64,000 nt of DNA from the NCBI RefSeq assembly GCF_016801865.2, contig NC_068938.1:132956416-133020415 (forward strand), in the 5' to 3' direction. Below the pieces are notes generated by a model. The model did not search any database, had not been told where the DNA came from, and saw only the letters and a program-made list of their open reading frames with translations. Numbering within the stretch: position 1 is the first letter of the stretch; every line of letters begins with the position of its first letter. A program made the position numbers and the translations under genes. Below are positions 54,263 through 64,000 of this stretch, piece after piece. Source of the stretch: Culex pipiens pallens (taxonomy: Eukaryota; Arthropoda; Insecta; Diptera; Culicidae).

Positions 54263-54492
54263 GAATTCTTCTTTTCGCTAGTATGTAGCATCAAATATAA
54301 GTAGCAAAAGCAAAACTAAAATTGAATTATCTACTGTCACTATTTTATATATTTATATTTTTGTCATGTGTATTTTAAGCAACGATTTTTCTCCAAAACA
54401 ATTAGTTTCCTTTTCCTGATTGTTTTTTTCTTCTTTTTTGTATATTTTTAAATGCAATAATAATGTTCAGTTTTTGCAAGACCAATAAAAAT

Positions 54493-55757
54493 GAGCAATT
54501 ATCTGGGAAATCAGGCGCGTTTTTTTGGCTATACTTTTTTTTAGATCAAAGAAGTTATGTTGTTTTACCCATACAAGTTTAAATACAATTTTGGCAGCAA
54601 TACGGAAATGGTACGTAATTCTAGAGTAAATTTTCAAAACAACATATGAGCCATGGGTTTTCTTATGCAGATAGGACCTTTTGAAAATATAATTTAGATT
54701 TATTCGAAAATGAACCATAAGGAAGTACAGGCAAAAATTCTACCGCCGAGTAATGAATTTTCGATTTTTTTAAAGCTTTAATCAATGTTTTTGATGTTTT
54801 TCGTTTTTTTTTTCAATAGTAACAATTTTTTTTCGAAAAGTTCAGAAAATTTCATGAAATTTCGTCGAAGAACATTAAAAATTGAACCACCCAAACAGCA
54901 CCTAGCAACTATTCAATTTAAAAAAATGTAACATTTCGATGCCTCTGTGCTTTCTAATGATATCCTATCTAGTTATCCCAGCAAGTTAAGCTTTTTAGAG
55001 CACAGAGACATAGATTTGTGACTTTTTTTTGATCTGTAGAATGCTGCTGTTAAAAAAATAGTGAATTTTCTATTCTTCCAATTTTTTTCTCGAAAATATT
55101 GTTGGGGGTATTTATTTACAATAGAAATACCCACAAATTTCTAAAAATTAAAAAAAGTTTTTTCGTGTATTTTTTTCTGGATTAGTCCTCATTAATACCT
55201 ACAAATTTACCGAAGACACCAAATGGATCAAAACATTCTTTCAAAAGAAAAATAACCCTGCAATGTTAGAAAAAACACGAAATTTTAAAATGAAAAAAAT
55301 TGTTCTAAATGAAAAAATTACCCTTCTGGGTCAATGTAGATTCGAAAAGTACATTAAATTTCCCTCAAAATGACATGTTCCAAAATTTTTACAGTCAAGT
55401 AACGAAAAATGGCAGATTTTTTAAAACTTTTTTTGTGTTTTTTTTTTTGATCATAAATACGTTTTTTCGGAATTCTGAGTACGCCATCAAATCGGGCGTC
55501 TAATTTTACATAAAAGTCCCTTTGACACCAAATTTCTATCTCATCACCGTTTCAGGCTGCAAATTATTTAAAAACACCTCTTTTTTCGCATCTCAAAAAT
55601 GAAAGGGGTCGTACCGCCCCTCCGTCACGAGATATCAAAAAACGGACCTCGGATTCGTGATCAGGGACAAAAGTTACCCCTCAGGACAAAGTTTCACGCA
55701 AATCGAAGAGGGGTCGGGGCAACTTTTCCCGATTTCGTGTGAGTTGGTAGAGAATTA
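54493..55757. repeat. Diverged GAGCAATTC-family element
   Basis: GAGCAATTATCTGGGA at left and TAGAGAATTACCCC at right approximate the family ends. The interior holds CCCATACAAGTTTAAATACA and ACCTACAAATTTACCGAAGA. No clear 4-bp TSD remains. Confidence 0.45.
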
Positions 55758-56246
55758 CCCCAATAGGATTGAAGTCGGGCAAATTTTCTTTGCAGTTTTG
55801 ATATTTTTTGCCAAATAATGTTGACATCATAAGCGTCTCTTTCTTAGAATGATTCCATGAAGACGCTTGGTTTCTAAGGATGAGTTTATAGTATTTATAT
55901 CTGAAAATTAGATTTTGTTTTTAACCTCAATGAACAAAATTTCAAATCTGTCGATCTCTACGGCTTCGGAGAGCATTGACGCTCAACATTGTTAAATCAA
56001 AAAATAAACTTTCCAAACTATAAAAAAAAACATTAAATAATTGTTTTTTTATGATTTATATCAACGAATATTTTAGAGCTTTTTTGAAATGGTCCTATAA
56101 TCATATGAAACACAATAGTATATATTTAAAAAAAAATCTAGATTTCAAGATTTGTTTGACATTTTGTCTCCAAGTTTTTAAATACGTTTTTGTAGAGTAA
56201 ACTTGAAACTTGAAAAAAGTTTAACACAAAAAAATAAATTAAATGG
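55758..56246. other. AT-rich DNA, nothing recognised
   Basis: A TGGTCCTATAATCATATGAA fragment lies near 56090. Nothing else is seen. Confidence 0.35.
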
Positions 56247-56269
56247 AATTTTCTCAATTAGGGTGATTG

Positions 56270-56848
56270 TGTGTGTGTGTGTGTGTGTGGTCCAATCCAA
56301 TACCCGCTAACCGGTAGCGAAATTATGGGAAAGTATAATTTGTATCAGACTGTGTACATGCCGAATGCTGATACAACTTATCTCAATCCCGGGTATTAGG
56401 TGGTGATAGCCCTCGCGCTGCTTCCAACGACCCGTTTCAGAATGACAGGGCTCCTTGCGGTCCAATTCCGAGGTCACTGGGCATTGTTCGGCCCCGCCTA
56501 AACATAGAAGCAAGCATCTGAAGGAATCTCGATCTATATTTAGACTTCCAATCCCCTCAGGCAAATCAGGGATCAGCGCGTATTTAATAATATGAGAAGA
56601 AGAGATAACATGTTTCAACACTACGGATCAATTCACTGCTAGAGTGTAAACCTTCTGATGGCCGACTGCTTAGCGTCCCAGACCACCACCAATCCAAAGG
56701 TGTGAGTTCGAATCCCACCTGATTCATTTTAGTTTTTATTCATATTCAAATTCCTGATTCCAAATTTCAAAGGTACCGACCGGGATTTGATCCCTGAACC
56801 TTCTGCTTGGGAGACAGAAGCCGTAACCATTAAGCCACGGAGCCGGTT
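56270..56848 (-). repeat. tRNA-Val-headed SINE (family 2), full copy with 23-bp TSD
   Basis: A 23-base direct repeat beginning AATTTTCTCAATTAGG flanks it (56247-56269, 56849-56871). On the minus strand the tRNA head is at the right end and the (CA)n tail (seen as GTGTGT) is at 56270-56288. It is highly similar to 32536-33096. Confidence 0.92.
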
Positions 56849-56871
56849 AATTTTCTCAATTAGGGTGATTG

Positions 56872-57258
56872 CAACAAAAATGTTATGAAGACATTTTCGT
56901 TAATTCAGTTTATTTTTTTGCTTTCACAACCAAATGCGGAAAAAAACATATTGTAACTATTGTTTGTGTATGACAGATGACAGAAACTGCAAGTTGATAT
57001 ATATTTGTTTTGATGAAAATTTATTATTTTTTTATAATTTAAAATCAGTGACAAATGTTACTCTTGATTTGTATAAGAAAAGAAATAACGCAACGATCTA
57101 TGTGAAATTCTCCTCTTTGGCAGGTTAACGGTCGCATAAACCAGAGCTTTTGCACCAAGATTTTTGTTAAAGACATTTTAGAACCTTCAAAAGTATGGGA
57201 ACTATCGATAAGATTTTTTATTCATACCCTAAAGTTGTGTCTTCAAAGTTATTTACAA
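56872..57258. other. AT-rich DNA, nothing recognised
   Basis: No supported feature. Confidence 0.35.
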
Positions 57259-57280
57259 AAAAAGTTTGCCTATTTTTAGA

Positions 57281-57526
57281 ATTCAGAAATGAATTGCTGT
57301 TTGAACACTCGTGCTCAAACTCGATCCAATTCAACAAATCATCTTTGCGGTTAACTTTACGCAGTTGGCCTGGCCGCTTTAACGTTTGTCATGTTTCAAT
57401 GCAATGGAGCACTACAAATGTTAATAATGACAAGAGGATGCTAGGTGTTAATAAACCTAAGGCATTTTCCAGGATGCCCTCGAAAGACTGGCTGCGCTAG
57501 GGTTAGATTAGATTAGATTAGATTAT
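57281..57526 (+). repeat. Short retroposon (family 4) with (TTAGA)n tail and ~22-bp TSD
   Basis: A 22-base repeat with one mismatch (57259-57280, 57527-57548) flanks it. It matches 38300-38569 from ATTCAGAAATG to GACTGGCTGCGCTAGGGTTA and ends in GATTA units. Confidence 0.88.
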
Positions 57527-57548
57527 AAAAAGTTTGCCAATTTTTAGA

Positions 57549-58690
57549 CTAGATTGTTGCAGCATTGGGTTCGTAAGTTTGACAATTTTGGAATATGAAG
57601 ATAACAACTTCCTTTGTTGCTGTGCACTCTTAAGCACTCGCTCCTAACTTCTTCAAATTCGCTAATTTTTACTATTTAAACAACTTATTTTAAAAAACTG
57701 TTAATAGAAACTTGCTTGCTCACTTCCTATTGAGCTATTTATCACTCGATTTCAGTTGAAAACGCTTTTTATGAGCTGAAATTGAACGTCAAAGTGCTGA
57801 TATTGCAACATTATAGGCACGATGGAGTTAATTGCTGTTCCCCAATGTAATCTACGAATTTTTGACGAATAAATATATAAAAATTTCGCCATTTTCACAG
57901 AAAAAGTTAGAAAACTTTATTTTCAAATAGTTTCAATTAGTTAACAAATAGTTTTCAGTGATTGTTGCGCAAATGGAAATTTTTTGCTTAATTTTCCAAT
58001 GCATGCAATATTTTAATGAAAGTGACCTCACCATCGTGTTTCTGAGAAAATTTTACGTAGGTTTTCCAATTGGGATCAATGTTTTATTATTAGTTCACGA
58101 GATATTGAATGTTTGAATTGTCTGTGATTACTGTTACCATATCAAAATGTTGGTCTTGAAAGGGTTCCGTGTGTACCAACAAACAGGGGGCATAATAATA
58201 AAAGTGCATCGCCACATTCATGTGCGGCAAAATACAAACGCATCTCATTTTTATTCTTTTGCGCTCAGATAAATACATTCAAGCACGTGTAGCAAACTGT
58301 GTCCAACGACACGGGAATTTGCGACTTGCAAAGATGACGACACTCGCCGTTTACTGAAATGCTGATACACTACACTGCAAGTAGTGAATGTTCACACACT
58401 TACAAATACAAAGTTAGCTGGTTGACTGCCGGCGTGGAAGATATTTTCGGGAATGATACGAAAATGTGTGTTTATTTTATAATAAACACATTTTAACGAG
58501 GGCAAATGCACATTCCTTTTGAAAATCAATTTGAGTAAGATAAAAACAAGTTGGGAAATCATGGAATCATTTTGAACAGAAAGATAAGCTAAATCAACGG
58601 ATTTGAATTATAAAAAGCTTATTGAATACAGATAGAAACATAAAGCAATAAAGACAATTTTAACTTAATTCAATTCATTTCCTAAACTCG
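57549..58690. other. AT-rich DNA, nothing recognised
   Basis: No family repeats or coding signal found. Confidence 0.35.
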
Positions 58691-58988
58691 ATCAAACCGA
58701 AATATCTACAAGTCCCTTTAAAGACCTTTCTTTAAAGCCCCCAGATTCGGTTTCTTCATGTTTCGACATGCACAAACATAACGCGAAACGGGACCCCATC
58801 CGACCTTCTGCTTGCCTGGTCAACCCAAGCATTGCTGGCCTTTCAATAATATCCTCCTCCCCAGCAGCAACAGCAGCAGCACCCCCTCGAAGTTGTCGTG
58901 TTTTTGTACCTTTCTTCCTCCGTCCAGGTCTGACTTTGTTTGCGTCACGGTCAAACCGTAAAGTCGTCTTGGCCCTTAAAGACTTGTA
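58690..58988. other. GC-richer single-copy-looking block
   Basis: Contains CAGCAGCAACAGCAGCAGCA. A 73-codon plus-strand frame lacks recognisable features. Confidence 0.25.
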
Positions 58989-59944
58989 GGGAGAACGGGG
59001 GTAAATTGAGCATATATTTTAGATTTTGAGTAGAGCGTCCAATTTCCCGGGGTTACTAATTTCCCGGGAAACGGGAAATTTTCAGCCAATTTCCCGGGAA
59101 ATCCCGGGAATTCCCGGGAAATTTTTAATTTATTGAAAATTGTTATGATCTTGGTTTTAATTAATATTATGAAACAAAATTGTATAGACATCAACATTAA
59201 TGGTTTAAATAAGTGTGAAGATCAATTAACAGCTTGACTGCATGTAAAAAATCATTCGACTACAAGAAAATGTATTTTGGTATTTTTTGATGAGAAATAT
59301 TTTTTAACAAAACTGTAAGTAAAATGAATCCATAATCCACAATCATAACATGCAGAAATTATGTTTTTCATGACAAATACTGGTTTCAGCTCTTGAACAA
59401 ATGGTAAAGCTTTTTAGTAATGGTTTTACTCCAAACAACCACATGTTTTCAAATATTTGAAGCAAGCTTTGAATATATTTTTGCATTTTTTGAGAACAAA
59501 CAATAGAAAGTAATTTTTCAATGATTTTTTTTGTATTATTATGCAACATGGTTTAAATTATACGAACATCATTCCACAAAAGTCTTCTATTTTTTCACAT
59601 TTAACCCTCTAACACCTGTAGTTGCACCAGTGCTCCATAATTCTTTTACTTAAATTGTAATTTCTTTAGTACTATGTATTCAACCAATTGAATTAATTCT
59701 TTTTGATCATGGTAAACAAAAACGTAAAAAAATCTCAATTTTAATTTGGAGGTATGGGGTTAAAATTGTTTTGGTGAAATAACATCAATCTATTGAAAAA
59801 TAACCTAATTGTAATAATTTAATACTCATTAAGCAAGATCTATTCCCAGTTGCTTCAAAAATTAATATTATCAGAAATAATTCTGATATCACAATTTCTG
59901 ATAATCTGATTAATTATATATAAACCAAACAATACATTTAATTG

Positions 59945-61723
59945 CAGGCCAAGGGTGAAATGATACCTTTTCGGTTGACACCCGGTGAGGAACATCCTGG
60001 AAGGAGCGGAACTACATCCGTAGTGCTGTTAGTTGATCTTGGTCAAAACAGCTGCTCTGGTTCCTTGCATTTTCCCATTTTCTTACCTCCACGTTGGCTT
60101 GGTTTCGTCATCATGATGACAACACGTGACCTTGCTGGTGGCCTGTGGAAACGAACTCGTAAACCTTTGACCAGCGAGGGTCAGAGTCGAGACGGCAAAA
60201 AGAAAGGGATGCGCAATGTGGGAATGGAAGATTGTAGACGGTATTGTTTTGATTCACAGCATGTTGAGTTAACTGTTGTGGATGTACCACTTTCAGCTAC
60301 TATCTATCTTCTATTTCTTTATTATGTATTACTGATTTTCTAATTCGGCTTCTGTTTACTATCCACCATTTTATTTTGATTGCATGATCCTTTGTTTCTC
60401 TTATTTTCATATACTAATGCATCTTTTTGTTTTGTTTTTGTTTGTTTCCATTTTCATGTCGTGTCTGGGCCTACGGTTGGAGAACGATTGCACCACGACA
60501 ACCACTTCGGAGTGATATTATCACACTGGAGACAACAGCAACAACATCAGAAACCCGGATGTCACTCAGGTTTCCGCAAGTAACTGTATCATTATTTTAA
60601 AGTGTTTATATTTTACTTACATCCCTTTCTTTGCAGAGCATGGACTACATTATAAAGCGGCAATGTGGGAAAGGGAAGTAATTTGTGATTGTAGAAGGTA
60701 TTGTTTTGATTCACAGCATGTTGAACGAACTGTTGTGGATGTACCTAGAACATCGCAACTCGGAGTATCTCTTCTTATTATCTCCAACTACTTTAGTTCT
60801 GTTTCACTTATCTTTCAAGTCTCCTCTACTCAATTTGCCAGTTTTAACTGCTATGTGTTTTCCCTAACAAAAACTGTTCTCCTTAATATGCGAACGAGGT
60901 TAATTCTCGGGTTAATTCCTGTTCATATTTGATATATTCTTTATTCATTGTCTAATTTATTTATTAATTAAAATATTATTTTAATCAGCTCCTAAAGTTG
61001 TCATTAATCATATCTAAGCTTATATGATATTATATATCCTTTATCACAAACTTTTTTCATAAATTATTGCCTATATTTTTAATCTACTTCATACAGCTTT
61101 TACTCTTCTTTACTTCAACATACAATTATTCTTTCAGTAGCGAACTTTATGTAGTATGCTTTTTCCTTTATTGTCTATTGTTTTAATCTACGCCCTTTTC
61201 TTCAAACAAGTAAGGTTTGAGTCCTTACTCAATATATTGAATGATCAAAGTCACACACATAACATTATTGTACTTTTGATAAATTTTTGAATAACATGCT
61301 TAGGTTCAAAACATTGTAACAAAACACCGCGACAAAAGAAATAGCAACAGATTACCACGACTCAACATTAGGCAAGATTTCAGGAGAAAACAATACACTG
61401 TAAATAACAATTAGTTTTTGAATTCAAACTAAAAATTAAACAGTTTTTGCTTTACTGAAAATTGATAGGCACACTATAAATGGTTAGGCGCTTATACTTA
61501 CATCAAACCCTACGTAATGTACCACTCCCGGCCGAGTTAAAATGCGTAACCGGAAAAGAAGGTGTGCATGCCTGGCACGAACACTCAAAGCGTGTTCTAG
61601 CGTGTTGCTCGTACTGACTCAGAGCAAGGGTGAGATGTAGGTGTAAGGGCAGTGCGTGTTCGTCGGACCTGGTGCATAAGATCGGTCAAGGCCCGTTCTT
61701 ACACTGAAAATTGCGAATTGCGA
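59945..61723 (+). mobile_element. Retroelement nested in the hAT, 23-bp TSD
   Basis: A 23-base direct repeat beginning AAACCAAACAATAC occurs at 59922-59944 and 61724-61746. The insert starts CAGGCCAAGGGTG, the same start as the copy at 28803-29494, and ends ATTGCGAATTGCG, a short repeated tail. Its 3' 200 bp (61510-61710) is GC-richer. Frames of 133 and 89 codons show no RT motif. Classification beyond retroposon is open. Confidence 0.8.
60215..60745 (+). repeat. Internal duplication in the nested retroelement
   Basis: Bases 60215-60288 and 60662-60745 are direct copies: AATGTGGGA, ATTGTAGA(C/A)GGTATTG, TTTTGATTCACAGCATGTTG and TGTTGTGGATGTACC. The first copy lacks an AAGTAATTTGTG stretch that the second, and the related 29.2-kb element, retain. 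Confidence 0.8.
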
Positions 61724-61998
61724 AAACCAAACAATACATTTAATTGAACAAAATCATGTTGAGTTTGTTCATTTATTATTTTTACAGAGCATTTTCAAAA
61801 AGTAGTTCCAAAAATTTAAGAAAATATTTACTTCCGCTTGAATTTCGGGAATTCCCGGGAAATTTACAAATTTCCCGGGAAACGGGAAATATTTTTTTTC
61901 GGGAAATCCCGGGAATTCCCGGGAATTTTTTTCCCGGGACGGGAAATTGGACGCTCTAATTTTGAGTAGTTGTAAATTAAGTATACCCCACTCTCCCC

Positions 61999-62345
61999 AA
62001 ACCAAACTGCACTGGAGTTTTGCGTTTGCCCTTGATTTCGCGATATGCTCCGCACACAACACTCTGCAGAGAGAGATTCGTCCAGAGGAAGAGGAACCAC
62101 CTCCGCGGTGGGTTCGCGTTGGTCGAGAACTCCGCACGCAATCCGAACCAATTTTGCTGTGCATGTTTCGTTGAATACACCTCGTTTTCACGCACAAATA
62201 CAAACGCACACGCAAAAATTGCCGCGTCGCGACTCGTAATCACATTTGGCGGAGTTGCCCCCCTTGGATCCTCAAACTCCAAGTAAGAAGCCCGGCCCAA
62301 CATGGGAATGATTACAACTTATTGTAATTCTGACGTTTACTAATT
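61999..62345. other. GC-richer single-copy-looking block
   Basis: Several overlapping frames on both strands, none with domains. Possibly exonic or promoter DNA interrupted upstream by the MITE and hAT. Confidence 0.25.
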
Positions 62346-62349
62346 TTCA

Positions 62350-62425
62350 TTTTAAAACGTTACTTTATCACCTTCAGGTGGAATTCCTTACGTTTATAAA
62401 GTAATATTATATTAAAAGCCAAATT
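62350..62425 (+). repeat. Relic of the TIR family at 43348-44880
   Basis: AAAACGTTACTTTATCACCT then CAGGTGG, TTCCTTACGTTTATAAAGTA parallels 43338-43395. Confidence 0.5.
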
Positions 62426-62619
62426 CTTTCTATACAGCAATACTATTTTATTTTTTTGTTTTGCCATTAGGGTGACCTATTTTTACATTACATTTTCGTC
62501 ATTTTTCGCAAAAACCACTTTTTTCAAAAAATCATATCTCCGCACGGATGAAATGCGATTTAAGCTGTCTAAGACGCAAAAGAAAGGTTTGGCTATTTGG
62601 GAAAAATAGTAAGAAGTTG

Positions 62620-62965
62620 GCCTGGGTTCGATCCCAGACGGTCCCGGTGGCATTTTTCGAGACGAGATTTGTCTGATCACGCCTTCCGTCGGACGGGGAA
62701 GTAAATGATGGCCCCGGTCTAACCTAGAGGTTAGATCGACAGCTCAGTCCAGGTGTAGGAGTCGTCTCCCTGAGTTCTGTCTTGGTGGAGCCACTGGTAG
62801 GCAGTTGGACTAACAATCCAAAGGTCGTCAGTTCGAATCCCGGGGTGGATGGAAGCTTAGGTGTAAAAAGAGGTTTGCAATTGCCTCAACAATCAAGCCT
62901 TCGGACACCTAGTTTCGAGTAGGAATTTCGCAATCGAGAACGCCAAGGCAATGCTGTAGAGCGAA
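62620..62965 (+). repeat. Composite SINE: family 3 with a second tRNA-Val(AAC)-like module
   Basis: Bases 62620-62705 match the family 3 SINE from its B box (GGGTTCGATCCCAG) through GATTTGTCTGATCACGCCTT. A second tRNA-like unit follows at about 62788-62850 (stem TTGGA, loop CTAACAA, stem TCCAA; B box AGTTCGAATCC). Then the family 3 body resumes with GTGTAAAAAGAGGTTTG and CCTTCGGACACCTAG. The copy at 37783-38056 lacks this middle module. The 5' end here is truncated before the A box. Confidence 0.7.
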
Positions 62966-63286
62966 TAATTAGATTTTTTGTGATTTTGAATTGATTTAAA
63001 CAGTTTAGATGCAATTATCATCACTTTTACCAAGATTTCGCTCGTTCAAAATTTGATTGAATATCAATGAAAATTACATGTACAGTTCAGCAAAGAGTTT
63101 TTTTTCGCCGTTTATTCAAACTCGGTTTTTTCAAGATTAAAGTACCTGGGCTTTATAATATTATTTAAATCTAAAAAAAAACCGCCTTTCTGTGAAATAT
63201 TGTAGTTTTGTTTAACCCGTGAAATTTCCATGAAACTTGATGATCCCGTGAAACTGGAAATTTTTCAGCTTGAAAAATCACTTAGC
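62966..63286. other. AT-rich DNA, nothing recognised
   Basis: No supported feature. Confidence 0.35.
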
Positions 63287-63300
63287 TTATTTGCTTAATA

Positions 63301-63543
63301 GTCCCGCCCGTGTGGATCAATCGGACCGCGCACTGGACTCACAATCCAGAGGTCGCCGGTTCGAATCCCGCGGCGGGCGCTCTAAAATTCTTTGTGTAAA
63401 TATGGGTATTCGGCGCCGTCGCTCCGTGCCATACTTTCATACACTTAGGAGCCCAGGGCGGCGAAGTCCTTGTAGATAAAAGGAAGACACTAGTGGTTGG
63501 TACTAGCAATAGTGGCCGACAGCTATAAAGTCAACTTCGTTTT
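63301..63543 (+). repeat. tRNA-Val-headed SINE (family 1), copy C with 14-bp TSD
   Basis: TTATTTGCTTAATA flanks it (63287-63300, 63544-63557). The head has stem CTGGA, loop CTCACAA (anticodon CAC), stem TCCAG and B box GGTTCGAATCC. The 243-bp unit ends TATAAAGTCAACTTCG plus a T run. Confidence 0.95.
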
Positions 63544-63655
63544 TTATTTGCTTAATATATAATTTAAAAAAACACCTCCAAATCCTCCAGAGCTTTTCCT
63601 CAAAAACGAACTGCTCGAATTTGTCGATCATGCTTGTAATCTTGGCGTCATCTTT

Positions 63656-63830
63656 GGGACCATCCACAAACCACGTGGACACTTTTTTGGGAATCTCAAC
63701 CCCCCCCCCCCCTCCCCCCTTTGTGGATAATTGTCCATACAAAAAAAATCTTTTTTGTATGGAGCGTGGACAATCGCCATAACCCTCCCCCCCCCCTTCT
63801 AAAGTGTCCACGTGGTTTATGGATGGTCCC
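63656..63830. repeat. 175-bp palindromic MITE, GGGACCATCCA termini
   Basis: GGGACCATCCACAAACCACG and TGGACACTTTT are mirrored by AAAGTGTCCACGTGG and TTTATGGATGGTCCC. The arms contain C-runs of unequal length. TTT flanks both ends, possibly a 3-bp TSD as in PIF/Harbinger MITEs. Confidence 0.8.
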
Positions 63831-63833
63831 TTT

Positions 63834-64000
63834 AGAAATAACCTAGATTGGGACAAGCAAATTAACTCTCAAATTGGAAAAATATAGCTCTTAACTACAA
63901 GAATTCTTAATTAACATACTAAACTTAAACTGTTTAAATCTCTGTTATACCCACACTTAATTTTTGGTGATTTTATATATCCTAACGCGACTGTTGAGTC
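63834..64000. other. AT-rich DNA at the window end
   Basis: No supported feature. Confidence 0.4.

Larger units (their letters stand above)
59031..61958. mobile_element. hAT-type element, 2.9 kb, TSD ATTTTGAG
   Basis: TAGAGCGTCCAATTTCCCGG at left is mirrored by GGGAAATTGGACGCTCTA at right, and the 8-bp repeat ATTTTGAG flanks it (59023-59030, 61959-61966). Both subterminal zones consist of repeated TTTCCCGGGAAA palindromes (59050-59120, 61850-61940). There is no transposase. About 1.78 kb of the interior is a nested retroelement. Confidence 0.92.
58989..61998. repeat. Small MITE (about 74 bp) split by the hAT element
   Basis: GGGAGAACGGGGGTAAATTG at the left and TATACCCCACTCTCCCC at the right are mirror images. 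Removing 59031-61958 and one TSD leaves a compact palindrome. Confidence 0.6.

Noticed and set aside
59942..60343. 133-codon ORF as a host gene
   Set aside because: It is repeated at 28.8-29.5 kb in disrupted form and sits within a TSD-bounded retroelement.
61769..62303. Several overlapping ORFs on both strands (up to 148 codons)
   Set aside because: They run across the hAT end and MITE boundary and show no domains.
63301..63376. Functional tRNA-Val gene
   Set aside because: The tRNA-like head is part of a 243-bp SINE with TSDs and two other copies in the window; the acceptor stem and 3' end are not those of a free tRNA gene.

Overview
The window looks like mosquito (Culicidae) nuclear DNA, most likely Culex. 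This rests on a split insect-type mitochondrial ribosomal protein gene, an AT-rich intergenic background, several tRNA-headed SINE families, foldback MITEs, and I/Loa-type and RTE-type non-LTR retrotransposons. The species is an inference; no barcode gene is present.

Layout. Bases 1-9005 hold two nearly identical non-LTR retrotransposons lying tail to tail. Copy 1 (+, 1-5633) has a gag-like ORF1 with a frameshift and an intact endonuclease-RT-RNase H ORF2. Copy 2 (-, 5798-8783) is 5'-truncated and sits inside an older palindromic element. From 9 to 20 kb there are layered MITEs, a ~58-bp minisatellite, a retroposon with a 25-bp target-site duplication (TSD) and a hAT-like TIR element. The one clear host gene is mRpL53 (20751-23309, +, two exons). 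A 51-60 aa single-pass membrane microprotein ORF lies 66 bp downstream and may share its transcript. The mRpL53 intron holds a dead RTE fragment and, on the opposite strand, a plausible coding exon (21303-21482, -) of another gene.

From 24 to 64 kb I see no further complete host gene. The region is a palimpsest of nested transposons, many resolvable to exact TSDs: tRNA-Val-like SINEs at 24.5, 26.7, 32.5, 35.5, 37.8, 56.3, 62.6 and 63.3 kb; retroposons with a TTAGA tail at 38.3 and 57.3 kb; a 0.72-kb near-perfect palindrome at 27.5 kb; and a 3.4-kb hAT-type element (42421-45847, 8-bp TSD) carrying exon-like fragments plus a nested TIR element filled with 164-bp tandem repeats. A second hAT-type element (59031-61958, 8-bp TSD) contains a retroelement with its own 23-bp TSD. 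A recurrent family with termini close to GAGCAATTC has three complete copies with 4-bp TSDs (11581-12460, 36596-37660, 49050-50629). One of these is inserted in a recognisable MITE, which gives an internal empty-site control.

GC-richer single-copy-looking blocks (15.8-17.3, 30.0-30.7, 34.4-34.8, 46.9-47.5, 53.1-53.9, 58.7-59.0 and 62.0-62.3 kb) resemble promoter, 5' UTR or intronic regulatory DNA, but I cannot assign them to genes. One untested model is that the antisense coding exon at 21.4 kb belongs to a minus-strand gene whose first exon is near 53.2 kb, which would make mRpL53 and most of these transposons residents of one large intron.
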